The notes: generated by a model not told the origin, from the sequence alone. A DNA stretch of 64,000 nucleotides from Thalassobacter stenotrophicus (GCF_001458315.1 NZ_CYRX01000029.1:1-64000); one strand, 5' to 3'. Positions 27,403 through 37,202 are shown, numbered from the stretch's first letter. Program-made: numbers and translations.

Positions 27403-28980
27403 ATGCGCGACTTACAACTTCCTGGCCGGTCCCCAGTGCTCGCTTCGCGGGGCATGTGTGCGACTTCGCACCCATTAGCGAGCCGGGTGGCAATCGAAAC
27501 CCTGATGCGGGGCGGCAATGCGGTTGATGCCGCAATTGCGGGCGCTGTTTTGCTTGGGCTCTGTGAGCCACAGATGACCGGGTTGGGCGGTGACTGCTTT
27601 GTGCTGCTCAAACCAGCGGGGTCTGAAGATGTTGTCGCACTAAACGGCTCGGGCAAGGCACCGGCAGGTGCGTCTGCTCAATCGCTGCGCGACCGGGGTC
27701 TGACAGCCGTGCCGCTTTATTCCGCCGATGCGGTCACGGTGCCCGGCGCAGTTGATGCGTTTTGTAAACTGTCCTCTGATCACGGCAAGCTAGGCATCGC
27801 CGATACCCTTGGGCCGGTTATTCCATATTTCCGCGATGGGGTTCCTGTCGCACCTCGGGTCGCTTTTGATTGGGCCGAAGCGGAGGAAACGCCGCAGGGT
27901 CGCGCCCGCGAACTGTTTCTGCCATGGGGCAAAGCGCCCAAAATGGGCACAAGCTTTGCCCTGCCCGATCAGGCAAACGCACTAGAGGCTATCGCCAAAA
28001 ATGGCCGCGCCGGATTCTACGAAGGCCCGGTCGCCGAAGACATGGTGAATAGCCTGCGAGCCTTGGGTGGTCAGCATACCTTGAACGATTTTGCGGCAAC
28101 ATCTGCGGATTACACGGCGCCCGTAAGCGGTATGCACAACGGGCTAGAGCTGGTCGAGCATCCGCCCAACGGCATGGGCGCGACGGCGATTTTGATGAAC
28201 GCGATCCTGTCGCATTTTGATATCGCGAGCCTTGATCCATTCGGCACCAAACGCGCCCATATTGAAGCCGAGGCCGCGAAGCTTGCCTATGATGCCCGTG
28301 ATCGGTTCATCGCGGATCCTGACCATACGACTGCTTTGGTGCATATGCTGGCCCCCGAAACTGCTTCGGGTTTGGCCGCGTTGATCGACCCCAAGCGTGC
28401 CGCGCAAGAGGTCCACACACGGACCGAAGCCGTGCACAAAGACACCATCTACATCACAGTCGTCGACAAAGACGGCATGGCTGTGTCGTTGATTTACTCG
28501 GTTTTCCACAGCTTCGGCAGTGGTTTGGCATCTGATAAATATGGTATTTTGTTCCAAAACCGCGGTGCTGGCTTCACTCTGCAAAGCGGGCATCCCAACG
28601 AATATGGTCCGGGCAAACGCCCTATGCACACTATTATTCCGGCCATGCTCAAGCAGAACGGCAAAGTTATCATGCCCTTTGGTGTGATGGGCGGCGCGTA
28701 TCAGGCAAATGGGCACGCGCGGTTTGTTTCCAACCTGACGGACTTCGGAATGGATGCTCAATCAGCCATCGATGGGCCGCGGTGTTTCTCGGACACGGGT
28801 GTGCTAAAGGTTGAGCGGGGCTATAGCGATGCTGTCCGCGCTGAGCTGCAAAGCATGGGCCACAATGTCGAAATTCCGCATGGACCGATTGGCGGCGCGC
28901 AAGCGATCCGCATTGATGAAAGCGGTTATCTTGAAGGGGCCTCTGATCCCCGCAAGGACGGTTGCGCGCTCGGCTACTAA
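27403..28980 (+). CDS. Gamma-glutamyltransferase family protein
   Basis: A 525-residue Ntn-hydrolase of the GGT family. The N-terminal large-subunit signature is ALASRVAIETLMRGGNAVDAAIA-like, then GLGGDCFVLL. The autoprocessing nucleophile is probably Thr348 in HKDTIYITVVDKDG, which would split the chain into about 38- and 19-kDa subunits. No signal peptide is visible, unlike E. coli GGT, so it resembles the cytoplasmic YwrD-type subfamily; it may act on glutathione or gamma-glutamyl amides. The pxpABC genes elsewhere in the window handle 5-oxoproline, a possible metabolic link. Confidence 0.9.
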   Translation: MRDLQLPGRSPVLASRGMCATSHPLASRVAIETLMRGGNAVDAAIAGAVLLGLCEPQMTGLGGDCFVLLKPAGSEDVVALNGSGKAPAGASAQSLRDRGLTAVPLYSADAVTVPGAVDAFCKLSSDHGKLGIADTLGPVIPYFRDGVPVAPRVAFDWAEAEETPQGRARELFLPWGKAPKMGTSFALPDQANALEAIAKNGRAGFYEGPVAEDMVNSLRALGGQHTLNDFAATSADYTAPVSGMHNGLELVEHPPNGMGATAILMNAILSHFDIASLDPFGTKRAHIEAEAAKLAYDARDRFIADPDHTTALVHMLAPETASGLAALIDPKRAAQEVHTRTEAVHKDTIYITVVDKDGMAVSLIYSVFHSFGSGLASDKYGILFQNRGAGFTLQSGHPNEYGPGKRPMHTIIPAMLKQNGKVIMPFGVMGGAYQANGHARFVSNLTDFGMDAQSAIDGPRCFSDTGVLKVERGYSDAVRAELQSMGHNVEIPHGPIGGAQAIRIDESGYLEGASDPRKDGCALGY

Positions 28981-28998
28981 GCGCGCAACAGTTTAGCG

Positions 28999-30174
28999 TT
29001 ACAGGCGTTCAATCGCCAAAGCGATGCCCTGACCGCCGCCGATACACATGGTGATCAGGGCACGCTTCCCGCCAGTGCGGATCAACTCATACAGCGCCTT
29101 TACGGTGATAATCGCACCCGTTGCGCCAACGGGATGACCCAACGCGATCGCGCCGCCGTTGGGGTTAACACGCGCGGGGTCGAGCCCGAGACCTTTGTTG
29201 ACCGCCAGTGCTTGGGCGGCAAAAGCTTCATTGCTTTCAATCACATCGAAGTCAGCAATCGTAAGGCCGGTTCGTGCGCACAATGCCTCAACGGCTGGGA
29301 TCGGACCAATGCCCATCACGTCGGGGCGGACCCCAGCGTGGGCATATCCCAGCACGCGGGCCATCGGCTGGTGCCCACCTTTCGCGGCGGCCTTTGCGGT
29401 GGCAAGCACAAGCGCGGCTGCCCCATCATTGATCCCGCTAGCGTTGCCCGCAGTCACGGTCCCGTCCTTTTGAAACACCGCGCGAAGGCCACCAAGTTTT
29501 TCCATGGTGGTCGCTTTGGGGTGTTCATCGCGCGCAAATTCGACCGTATCTCGTTTGACGCGGACCTCAACCGGCACGATCTGGCTGTCAAAGTAGCCCG
29601 CATCGATAGCGGCGGCTGCGCGGTTTTGGCTTTCTAGCGCAAAGGCATCCTGCTCGGTGCGGGTGATGCTATGTTCACGCGCGACGTTTTCCGCAGTGAC
29701 ACCCATGTGCCCGGTTCCGAATGGGCAGGTCAGCGCGCCGAGCATCATGTCAGTGGCCCCAGTGTCGCCCATTTTCTGGCCAAACCGAAGGGAGGGAACG
29801 GTATAGGGCGCGCGGCTCATATTCTCGGCTCCGCCAACCAGCGCAAATTCGGCATCGCCCAATTGCAGGGCCTGAACTCCCGATACAATCGCTTGCACGC
29901 CCGAGCCGCACAGTCTGTTGATGTTCATCGCGGGAACGGTTTCCGGCACGCTCGCCTGCATTGCAGCGACCCGGGATAGGTACATGTCGCGGGGTTCTGT
30001 GTTGATGACATGGCCGAAAACGGTGGTGCCGATGGCCGTGCCTGCAACGCCCGCGCGGTCCAGCGCGGCTTTGGCCGCAACGGTGCCCAGGTCGATAGCT
30101 GAGGTTCCCGCCAGCGCGCCACCAAACGTCCCGATGGCGGTTCGTGCGCCTGATAATATTACGATTTCTTGCAT
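28999..30174 (-). CDS. Acetyl-CoA C-acyltransferase (thiolase)
   Basis: A 391-residue type II thiolase. The nucleophilic Cys89 is in NINRLCGSGVQA, His347 in IALGHPVGATGA and Cys377 in MCIGGGQGIAL. It condenses or cleaves acyl-CoA units; the length and sequence fit acetoacetyl-CoA or beta-ketothiolase (PhaA/BktB-like), and which chain length is preferred cannot be told. I chose the ATG at 30174, with GGAGG upstream, rather than an extension to 30282. A TTGACA lies about 95 bases upstream. It is convergent with the gamma-glutamyltransferase gene. Confidence 0.95.
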   Translation of the reverse strand: MQEIVILSGARTAIGTFGGALAGTSAIDLGTVAAKAALDRAGVAGTAIGTTVFGHVINTEPRDMYLSRVAAMQASVPETVPAMNINRLCGSGVQAIVSGVQALQLGDAEFALVGGAENMSRAPYTVPSLRFGQKMGDTGATDMMLGALTCPFGTGHMGVTAENVAREHSITRTEQDAFALESQNRAAAAIDAGYFDSQIVPVEVRVKRDTVEFARDEHPKATTMEKLGGLRAVFQKDGTVTAGNASGINDGAAALVLATAKAAAKGGHQPMARVLGYAHAGVRPDVMGIGPIPAVEALCARTGLTIADFDVIESNEAFAAQALAVNKGLGLDPARVNPNGGAIALGHPVGATGAIITVKALYELIRTGGKRALITMCIGGGQGIALAIERL

Positions 30175-30367
30175 TCTATCCTCCGCATTGCTTCGATTAC
30201 CGGGCGGCAAATGAGCAGTTAATCCCCCTGCTGCCACGTGAATTGAAGTGTGACTTGTCAATGGATAGGTGGCCCGAAACATCGCGTCCAGCGTAACGTG
30301 ACGGTGTTGCGCTTGAGGCTAGACTGCAGGCTTCGCAAAGATGTTTGGGGGGCGTGACGCGGATTAA

Positions 30368-30389
30368 CGGGCCGCTAAGACGCGGCCCG
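30368..30389 (-). terminator. Possible terminator hairpin after serA
   Basis: An 8-bp perfect stem (30368-30375 with 30382-30389, CGGGCCGC and its complement) with a 6-base loop lies about 25 bases beyond the serA stop. On the minus strand only TTAAT follows, a weak U-tract, so termination efficiency is uncertain. Confidence 0.5.
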
Positions 30390-30412
30390 CTATGATGTTT
30401 TTTAATTGAGTA

Positions 30413-32005
30413 TTAGGCCACGTTGAAATGCAACGGTGCAACCGACTGGAACAGACCCGTGGCGCGCAGCTTTTCAAGGACGGCGGCAGGGGGGGAACCA
30501 TCAAGGTACAAAAGCGCAATCGCATTTGCACCCGCAGCCGACCGGCCCAGCGTAAAGTTCGCGATGTTCACGTCGTTTTCGCCCATCGTTTGACCCAGTG
30601 TCCCGATGATGCCGGGAACGTCGGTGTTGGTGGTATAGAGCATGTGCGCGCCCACCTCGGCGTCGATGTTGATGCCTTTGATCTGGATGAAACGCGGCTT
30701 GCCGTCCGAGAATACGGTGCCTGCGATGGAACGCTCACGCTCTGCGGTTTTGACCACCAGTTTGATGTAGCCATCAAATGCGCCGGATTTGTCTTGGCTC
30801 GTGGTCGAGATTTGGATGCCGCGCTCTTTGGCGATCACCGGTGCCGAGACCATGTTCACATCAGGGTTTGTGGCCTTCATGATGCCTGCGACGGCTGAAC
30901 AGTTCAGCGCCTCTAGGTTCATTGCGGACACGGTGCCGTTGTAGATGATTTCGATCGATTGGATCGGCTCATCGGTCATTTGACCCACGAATGATCCCAA
31001 ATGCTCGGCCACTTTGACCCAAGGGCCCATGACTTTGGCTTCCTCAGCTGTGACCGATGGCATGTTGAGCGCGTTTTCCACGGCCCCCGTGAGGAGGTAG
31101 TTGGACATTTGCTCGGCCACTTGCAGGGCCACGTTTTCCTGTGCCTCTGTGGTTGCAGCCCCAAGGTGTGGGGTGCAAACCACGTTGGGCAGGTTGAACA
31201 GGGGGCTGTCGGTGGCGGGCTCAACCTTGAATACGTCAAATGCAGCACCTGCGACGTGGCCGGATTTCAGGGCCTCGGCCAATGCGTCCTCATCCACCAG
31301 ACCGCCGCGGGCACAGTTGATGATACGCACGCCTTTTTTCGTTTTGGCGATGTTTTCGGCGCTGAGGATGTTGGCGGTTGCATCGGTGAATGGCACGTGC
31401 AGCGTGATGAAGTCAGCGCGGGCAAGCAGGGCATCCAGCTCAACCTTTTCAACGCCCATTTTGTCGGCACGCTCTTCCGAAAGGAAGGGGTCATAGGCGA
31501 CCACCTTCATTTTCAAGCCACGGGCGCGATCGCACACGATGCCACCAATGTTGCCTGCGCCAATCACGCCGAGCGTTTTGCCGGTCAATTCAACGCCCAT
31601 AAACTTGGATTTTTCCCATTTGCCCGCATGCGTGGATGCGCTGGCTTCTGGGATTTGGCGGGCAACGGCGAACATCATGGCGATGGCGTGTTCGGCGGTG
31701 GTGATCATGTTGCCAAAAGGCGTGTTCATAACGATCACACCCTTTTTCGATGCGGCCGCTTTGTCCACGTTGTCGGTGCCGATACCAGCGCGACCCACCA
31801 CCTTGAGGTTGTCGGCAGAGGCGAGGATTTTCTCGGTCACTTTGGTGGCTGAACGGATGGCGAGGCCATCGTATTGGCCGATCACCTCGGCCAGACGGTC
31901 TTTGTCTTTGCCAAGATTGGGTTCGAAATCCACATCAATGCCGCGATCGCGGAAAATCTGAACGGCGGTTTCGGAAAGTTTGTCGGAGACGAGAACTTTG
32001 GGCAT
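30413..32005 (-). CDS. serA: D-3-phosphoglycerate dehydrogenase
   Basis: A 530-residue long-form PGDH that oxidises 3-phosphoglycerate in the first step of serine synthesis. The domains are a substrate domain, a Rossmann domain (LGVIGAGNIGGIVCDRARG, about 145-163; INCARGGLVDE; catalytic His in VCTPHLGAATTEAQ), an intervening domain (about 310-450) and a C-terminal ACT domain (about 455-530) that may sense serine. I used the ATG at 32005 (MPKVLVSD), which gives the usual 530-residue length. It follows serC with two hairpins in the 96-base spacer. Confidence 0.97.
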   Translation of the reverse strand: MPKVLVSDKLSETAVQIFRDRGIDVDFEPNLGKDKDRLAEVIGQYDGLAIRSATKVTEKILASADNLKVVGRAGIGTDNVDKAAASKKGVIVMNTPFGNMITTAEHAIAMMFAVARQIPEASASTHAGKWEKSKFMGVELTGKTLGVIGAGNIGGIVCDRARGLKMKVVAYDPFLSEERADKMGVEKVELDALLARADFITLHVPFTDATANILSAENIAKTKKGVRIINCARGGLVDEDALAEALKSGHVAGAAFDVFKVEPATDSPLFNLPNVVCTPHLGAATTEAQENVALQVAEQMSNYLLTGAVENALNMPSVTAEEAKVMGPWVKVAEHLGSFVGQMTDEPIQSIEIIYNGTVSAMNLEALNCSAVAGIMKATNPDVNMVSAPVIAKERGIQISTTSQDKSGAFDGYIKLVVKTAERERSIAGTVFSDGKPRFIQIKGINIDAEVGAHMLYTTNTDVPGIIGTLGQTMGENDVNIANFTLGRSAAGANAIALLYLDGSPPAAVLEKLRATGLFQSVAPLHFNVA

Positions 32006-32073
32006 ATCATTGTACCTTCTGAGAGTGGATGCGCCTATGCGCACCCTACGGGTCAGTGAAAAAAGAGGGGTGA

Positions 32074-32092
32074 GGCGCGCAATCAGCGCGCC
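32074..32092 (-). terminator. Hairpin between serC and serA (partial terminator or attenuator)
   Basis: Perfect 7-bp stem GGCGCGC/GCGCGCC (32074-32080 with 32086-32092) with a 5-base loop, ten bases after the serC stop. On the minus strand a T6 run follows about eight bases later. A second imperfect hairpin (GGATGCGC with GCGCACCC, near 32026-32045) lies closer to serA. They could lower serA relative to serC. Confidence 0.5.
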
Positions 32093-32101
32093 GGAATTGG
32101 A

Positions 32102-33256
32102 TTAGGCGGCGACGGTTTGTGCCGCGATCTCGGCTTCGAACGCCCATTCGATCCAAGGCATCAACGCCTCAACATCTGAGGTTTCAACCGTGCCGCCGCA
32201 CCAGATGCGCAGACCAGCCGGCGCGTCGCGATAGGCGCCAACATCCAGTGCGACACCCGCCTTTTCGAGCCGCTTAGCGACGGCTTTGGCGAATGTTGCA
32301 CCGTTTTGGATACGGGCATCCGCGAACTTGAGGCAGACGGACGTGTTCGACCAAGTCGCTGGATCTTCGGCGAGGTTTTCGATCCAATCGTGCGCGGCTA
32401 CAAAGTCATGCACTGCCTGCGCATTAGCGTCGGCGCGTGCAATCATGCCAGCAGCGCCGCCCTTGGATTTGGCCCAATCCAGTGCCACGAGATAATCCTC
32501 AACACACAGCATCGAGGGCGTGTTGATTGTTGCGCCAGTAAAGATACCGTCGATCAGCTTGCCACCTTTGGTGAGGCGGAAAATCTTGGGCAGGGGCCAC
32601 GGGGGCGTGTAGCTTTCAAGGCGTTCTACGGCGCGGGGGCTCAGGATCAGCATCCCATGCGCACCTTCGCCGCCCAGCACTTTTTGCCAAGAGAAGGTGG
32701 TCACATCCAACTTGTCCCATGGCAAATCCATCGCGAAGGCGGCCGAGGTGGCATCGCACAGCGTCAGCCCCGCGCGGTCCGCGGGGATCACATCTCCGCT
32801 CGGGAGGCGCACACCCGATGTCGTGCCGTTCCAAGTGAAACAAACGTCATTGTTAAAATCGACCGTGGCGAAATCGACGATCTGACCATAGTCAGCGGTC
32901 TTAACTTCTGCGTCGATCTTGAGTTGTTTGACAGCGTCGGTCACCCAGCCGGAGCCAAAGCTTTCCCAAGCGAGCATCTCAACCTTGCGTTCGCCCAGCA
33001 GGTTCCACATCGCCATCTCATAGGCGCCGGTATCAGATGCGGGAACGATGCCGATTTTATAATCAGCGGGAATGCCGAGGACCTCACGGGTCGTCTCAAT
33101 CGCGGCTTTGAGTTTTTCTTTGCCAACGGCAGCGCGGTGCGAGCGGCCCAGTGGCGCGTCGGCAAGCATCTCTAATGAAAAGTTGGGGAGTTTGGCGCAG
33201 GGGCCAGAAGAAAAACGCGGATTAGCGGGCTTAATGCCCGGTTCGATCATACCCAT
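32102..33256 (-). CDS. serC: Phosphoserine aminotransferase
   Basis: A 384-residue PLP enzyme that converts 3-phosphohydroxypyruvate and glutamate to phosphoserine. It is of the alphaproteobacterial type: N-terminal [44 protein letters not shown], and the PLP-lysine motif [20 protein letters not shown] chose the ATG at 33256, with AAAGGG eight bases upstream, giving the family length; an upstream start at 33370 would remove the leader RNA. It is the first gene of serC-serA and is divergent from serB, so three serine-pathway genes cluster here. Confidence 0.96.
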   Translation of the reverse strand: MGMIEPGIKPANPRFSSGPCAKLPNFSLEMLADAPLGRSHRAAVGKEKLKAAIETTREVLGIPADYKIGIVPASDTGAYEMAMWNLLGERKVEMLAWESFGSGWVTDAVKQLKIDAEVKTADYGQIVDFATVDFNNDVCFTWNGTTSGVRLPSGDVIPADRAGLTLCDATSAAFAMDLPWDKLDVTTFSWQKVLGGEGAHGMLILSPRAVERLESYTPPWPLPKIFRLTKGGKLIDGIFTGATINTPSMLCVEDYLVALDWAKSKGGAAGMIARADANAQAVHDFVAAHDWIENLAEDPATWSNTSVCLKFADARIQNGATFAKAVAKRLEKAGVALDVGAYRDAPAGLRIWCGGTVETSDVEALMPWIEWAFEAEIAAQTVAA

Positions 33257-33412
33257 GATGGATACCCTTTCAGATATTTGCCTCGCGTTGGGGCGAGGTG
33301 TCCCGCCACTGCACCTATCGGGGGAAACCGACTCGCACAAGCGGCAATCCTGCGCTAAAGCGCCGCTCATTGGATCAAATGCGACACGCCCTGACGACGA
33401 TCGGAAACTTTC
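33257..33412 (-). promoter_or_regulatory. serC leader RNA element (candidate)
   Basis: On the minus strand a CCTCGC-CCCAAC-GCGAGG hairpin (33281-33298) ends ten bases before the serC Shine-Dalgarno. Upstream, AGGTG (33312-33316) can pair with CACCT (33296-33300), overlapping the hairpin's 5' arm at 33296-33298, so the two pairings exclude each other. A GCGC-TTTA-GCGC hairpin (33352-33363) lies further upstream. A conserved serC leader motif is known upstream of serC-serA in alphaproteobacteria; its ligand is not established. A covariance-model match to that family would confirm the assignment. Confidence 0.6.
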
Positions 33413-34285
33413 ATGAAGTGTGTAACCCTGCTGACCGCGCCCGCGACCCCCGTGCTAGAGCCTGCTTTGGTGGAAAATCTCCGCAACGCGTGGGGCGGGG
33501 GGGCTGTGCAATGGCTTATGCCTGATGTCGCTGCTGAGTTTGAGGTGAACGAGGTGCCGGGCAACCGTTGGGATGTGTGGGAAAGCTTGCAATCGGTCGG
33601 CGTGGACCTTGTGGTGCAGCCAAGTGCGGGGCGGCGCAAAAAGATGCTGTTGGCGGATATGGACAGCACCATGATCCAGCAAGAATGCATTGATGAATTG
33701 GCCGCTGAGGCGGGTGTGGGGCCTCGCGTGGCTGATATCACCGCGCGCGCGATGAATGGTGAATTGGACTTTGAGGGGGCCCTGATTGAGCGTGTCGGCC
33801 TGTTAAAGGACCTGCCCGTTGCCACGATCGATCACGTGCTTGCCACGCGGATCACCCATATGCCCGGCGGTGCCGCCCTTGTGGCAACGATGAAGGCGAA
33901 TGGTGCCTATGCGGCATTGGTGTCGGGCGGTTTCACGGCATTCACCGCGCAGGTTGCGGCCGCGCTGGGCTTTGATGAAAACCGGGCCAATACGCTGTTG
34001 GCAAATGGTGACAAATTGACGGGCGATGTGGGGCGGCCAATTTTGGGTAAGGAAGCCAAAGTTGCTGCGCTGCAGCAAATCACTGCCCGTTTGGGAATTT
34101 CTGAAGAGGATGTGCTGGCTGTAGGAGATGGTGCAAACGATTTAGGAATGCTGAGTCGCGCAGGTCTTGGGGTGGCTTTGCACGCCAAACCATCGGTTCA
34201 GGCCCAGTGCGATGTGCGCATTAATCATGGCGATTTGACAGGTTTGTTGTTCATTCAGGGGTATAGCGTCGCAGATTTTGCCTAG
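33413..34285 (+). CDS. serB: Phosphoserine phosphatase
   Basis: A 290-residue HAD-family phosphatase completing serine synthesis. The catalytic DxD is Asp82/Asp84 in [19 protein letters not shown], with [15 protein letters not shown] (motif II), the lysine in [16 protein letters not shown] (motif III) and [25 protein letters not shown] (motif IV). The first 75 residues form an N-terminal extension typical of SerB. It is transcribed divergently from serC with 156 bases between starts, so a shared control region is possible. Confidence 0.96.
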   Translation: MKCVTLLTAPATPVLEPALVENLRNAWGGGAVQWLMPDVAAEFEVNEVPGNRWDVWESLQSVGVDLVVQPSAGRRKKMLLADMDSTMIQQECIDELAAEAGVGPRVADITARAMNGELDFEGALIERVGLLKDLPVATIDHVLATRITHMPGGAALVATMKANGAYAALVSGGFTAFTAQVAAALGFDENRANTLLANGDKLTGDVGRPILGKEAKVAALQQITARLGISEEDVLAVGDGANDLGMLSRAGLGVALHAKPSVQAQCDVRINHGDLTGLLFIQGYSVADFA

Positions 34286-34325
34286 TGGGTTGATTTATTA
34301 ATGCTGCAAGTGCGAAATTGTTAAC

Positions 34326-34946
34326 ATGACGGAGCGTTCACTAGAAACGGCATATCGCCTTAGGACACCCGAAGACTCGCGCAAGCTGTATGCGGCTTGG
34401 GCGCGGGACTACGACTCCAGTTTTGCTGCTGCGATGGATTATCAACTGCCGTTTTCGGTGGCCCAGACTTTTGCCGAGCTTGGTGGCAAAGGTCCTGTTC
34501 TTGATGTGGGTGCGGGCACTGGGCTCGGTGCATTTGCGTTGCGGCAGCAGGGTGTGCACCAGATCGATGGCACTGATATCTCCACCGAAATGCTGAGCGT
34601 TGCTGACGAAAAAAACTTGTATGAGCGGACATTTATCGCCGATATTACGGCGGGTATGCCTGTGCCTGACGGTGCTTATCGCGGTGTGATCAGCAGCGGC
34701 ACCTTTACCCTTGGCCACCTTGGTCCGCTCGCACTACCAGAGGTCCTGCGGGTGATTGCGCCGGGTGGTTTGGGTGTGATCTCTGTCGGGTTGGCGCACT
34801 ACCGCGCGGCTTCGTTTGACCTTGCGATTGCGGACCTGCCCGAGAACATTCGCGTGACCGAAATTGAGGTGCCGATCTATGGCCCCGATCACCAAGGTAG
34901 CAACGGGACCGATGCCGCGATCCTAATTTGCGCCTACGTCAGTTAA
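34326..34946 (+). CDS. Class I SAM-dependent methyltransferase
   Basis: A 206-residue Rossmann methyltransferase. Motif I is PVLDVGAGTGLGAFAL (about 58-73), the acidic motif II is IDGTDIS, and motif IV is RGVISSGTFTLGHLG. Nothing in the sequence identifies the substrate; the arrangement resembles small-molecule methyltransferases. It lies 40 bases after serB on the same strand, with a TTGTTAAC-type AT-rich spacer, and may have its own promoter. Confidence 0.88.
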   Translation: MTERSLETAYRLRTPEDSRKLYAAWARDYDSSFAAAMDYQLPFSVAQTFAELGGKGPVLDVGAGTGLGAFALRQQGVHQIDGTDISTEMLSVADEKNLYERTFIADITAGMPVPDGAYRGVISSGTFTLGHLGPLALPEVLRVIAPGGLGVISVGLAHYRAASFDLAIADLPENIRVTEIEVPIYGPDHQGSNGTDAAILICAYVS

Positions 34947-35024
34947 CACTCGTTAACAGCCGTCAGCCTTGCACGCACCGCCCTTGCGGACTACCTCAGT
35001 GAAGACCTCGATCAAGGACTTCCC

Positions 35025-36371
35025 ATGACGCAATCGCTCTCTGACCTGACCAAAGCGCTCCTTTCGGCTGCAAAAGCTGCGGGGGCTGACGCCGCTGATG
35101 CCTTGGCCGTGGACGGCACATCCGTGAGCATTGATGTGCGTGGCGGCGCGTTGGAACATGCCGAGCGATCCGAGGGGGTCGAAATTGGCCTGCGGGTTAT
35201 GATGGGCAAGCGGCAGGCCTGTGTGTCGGCATCGGATACGTCCGCCGCGACACTGGCGCAGATGGCCGAGCGGGCGGTTGCTATGGCCAAAGAAGCCCCG
35301 GAGGACCCCGTAATCGGACAAGCAGACCCCGATGATTTGGCGAAAAACTGGGATTTGGACGCGCTTGAATTGGCGGAAAGTGCGGAGCCACCAACCCCCG
35401 CTGAGCTTCAGGATATGGCCGCGCGGGCTGAGGCTGCGGCGCTCGCGTATGATGGTATCGCGCAGGTATCGGACGCTGGTGCGGGATATGGTGGCCGCCG
35501 GCTTCACCTCGAAATGTCGAATGGTTTTTCAGGTGGTTATCAGCGCACAGGCACCAGCCTAAGCGTTGTGGCCATCACCGGGACGGGCACCGAAATGGAG
35601 CGTGACTACTACGGCGACAGCCGTATCCATGCCGCCGATTTGGATGCGCCCGAATTAATCGGCCGGATGGCTGCTGAGCGGACATTACAACGTGCAGGCG
35701 CGCGCAAACCGCCAACCGGCGCCTACCCAGTGCTGTACGATGAACGCGTCGCCAACAGCCTGATCGGTCACCTGATGGGTGCTATTAACGGCAGTTCCGT
35801 GGTGCGCGGGGCGTCGTTCCTGCGCGATGCCATGGATACGCCGGTTCTGCCGGACGGCATGACCCTGTGGGAGGATCCCACCCTCGCGCGGGTCAACGGC
35901 TCCCGTCCCTTTGATGGTGAGGGCCTGCCCGTTTCACGTAGGGATATTGTGGCTGACGGGGTCCTCAAGGGCTGGGTGCTGGACCTGGCCACTGGCCGCA
36001 AGCTTGGCCTGGCCTCAACGGGCAACGCCTCACGCGGGACGTCCGCACCGCCCAGCCCTTCTGTATCGAATTTGCGGATAACGCAGGGCACCCAAACGCA
36101 GGCAGAGCTGCTGGCTGAAATGGGGACAGGGCTTTTGATTACCTCGATGATCGGGTCCTCGATCAACGCGACTACGGGTGATTATTCCCGCGGTGCCTCG
36201 GGGTTTTGGGTGGAAAACGGCGAAATCACCTATCCCGTGAATGAATGCACGGTGGCCGGTAATCTGCGCGATATGCTGCGGACCATGACGCCCGCGAATG
36301 ACGCGCGGATGCATCTGACCCGCGCGATTCCGTCGATGCGGGTAGAGGGGCTTACGATTGCCGGAGCCTGA
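35025..36371 (+). CDS. pmbA: TldD/PmbA family protein (TldE-type)
   Basis: A 448-residue member of the TldD/PmbA family, closest to PmbA/TldE. It has the N-terminal domain (VSIDVRGGALEHAERSEGVEIGLRVMMGKRQA), the glycine-rich middle and C-terminal NASRGTSAPPSPSVSNLRI. The HExxxH zinc motif of TldD is absent, as expected for TldE, which partners the catalytic TldD to process ribosomal or other peptides (microcin B17 leader, CcdA in E. coli). The 3' end overlaps the next gene by 14 bases. Confidence 0.93.
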   Translation: MTQSLSDLTKALLSAAKAAGADAADALAVDGTSVSIDVRGGALEHAERSEGVEIGLRVMMGKRQACVSASDTSAATLAQMAERAVAMAKEAPEDPVIGQADPDDLAKNWDLDALELAESAEPPTPAELQDMAARAEAAALAYDGIAQVSDAGAGYGGRRLHLEMSNGFSGGYQRTGTSLSVVAITGTGTEMERDYYGDSRIHAADLDAPELIGRMAAERTLQRAGARKPPTGAYPVLYDERVANSLIGHLMGAINGSSVVRGASFLRDAMDTPVLPDGMTLWEDPTLARVNGSRPFDGEGLPVSRRDIVADGVLKGWVLDLATGRKLGLASTGNASRGTSAPPSPSVSNLRITQGTQTQAELLAEMGTGLLITSMIGSSINATTGDYSRGASGFWVENGEITYPVNECTVAGNLRDMLRTMTPANDARMHLTRAIPSMRVEGLTIAGA

Positions 36372-37137
36372 TCTCGCGCTCCTACGCGATGCCGCAAAGG
36401 CCGCGGGAGAGATAGCCGCCAAGCACTTTCGCAAAGACCCCGAGGCGTGGGACAAAGGCGCGGGCCAAGGCCCCGTGACAGAAGCCGACATTGAGGTCGA
36501 CACCATGCTGCGTGAGGAACTAACCGCCGCGCGCAGCGACTATGGCTGGCTGTCAGAAGAAACCGCCGACAACGCCACGCGCCTTGATCGGAGCCGCGTT
36601 TTTGTTGTCGACCCGATTGATGGCACCCGCGCGTTTATGAATGGCAAAACCGGGTTTTCCCATGCACTCGCGGTGGTTGAAGATGGCGTGCCCATCGCCG
36701 CAGTCGTCTACTTGCCGATGTTGGATTTGATGTTCACAGCGGCGCGCGGGCAGGGTGCCACGTTGAACGGTATGGCGCTGGGCACATCATCGCGCACTGC
36801 GCTGGATGGGGCGCAATTGTTGGGCAACAAGAAGATGTTCGCGGAAGAGCATTGGGGCGGGCCATTGCCTGTCACGCAACACTTTCGGTCTTCGCTGGCC
36901 TACCGCATGGTTTTGGTGGCTGAGGGCGCATTTGACGGGATGATCACGCTGCGCCCCTCATGGGAATGGGACATTGCGGCGGGCGATTTGATCGCGCGCG
37001 AGGCGGGCGCCACCGTGACCGACCAAAGGGGCACACAATTGCGCTTTAACAACCCGCACCCACAGGTCAACGGCGTGCTTGCCGCGCCCGCAAATGTGCA
37101 TCAGGGGTTGATGGCGCGTTTGGTCCCCGCGACCTGA
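36358..37137 (+). CDS. Inositol monophosphatase family phosphatase (CysQ-like)
   Basis: A 259-residue lithium-sensitive, Mg-dependent phosphatase. The signature residues are in YGWLSEETADN, VFVVDPIDGTRAFM (motif A) and SWEWDIAAGDLIAREAGATVTD (motif B). It resembles 3'(2'),5'-bisphosphate nucleotidase (CysQ), which clears PAP from sulfate assimilation and sulfotransfer, but inositol-1-phosphatase activity cannot be excluded. Translation seems to start at TTG 36358, within the end of pmbA, with AGAGGGG upstream. The TPR-sulfotransferase in the window would produce PAP. Confidence 0.88.
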   Translation: MPEPDLALLRDAAKAAGEIAAKHFRKDPEAWDKGAGQGPVTEADIEVDTMLREELTAARSDYGWLSEETADNATRLDRSRVFVVDPIDGTRAFMNGKTGFSHALAVVEDGVPIAAVVYLPMLDLMFTAARGQGATLNGMALGTSSRTALDGAQLLGNKKMFAEEHWGGPLPVTQHFRSSLAYRMVLVAEGAFDGMITLRPSWEWDIAAGDLIAREAGATVTDQRGTQLRFNNPHPQVNGVLAAPANVHQGLMARLVPAT

Positions 37138-37202
37138 GCGCTTCTTGACGTACCAAGGTCAACGCCTATGGTGCCCGCAAAGTGACCCGAAAGGAGCCTC
37201 CT

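Noticed and set aside
28999-30282. Longer thiolase start at 30282
   Set aside because: The extra 36 residues are not thiolase-like, and a GGAGG precedes the ATG at 30174.
31001-31852. 283-codon plus-strand frame across serA
   Set aside because: Shadow of serA; the amino-acid composition is unlike a real protein and serA is unambiguous.
34942-34957. GTTAAC-actc-GTTAAC, possible CtrA site
   Set aside because: The CtrA consensus TTAA-N7-TTAA needs seven spacer bases; here there are six.
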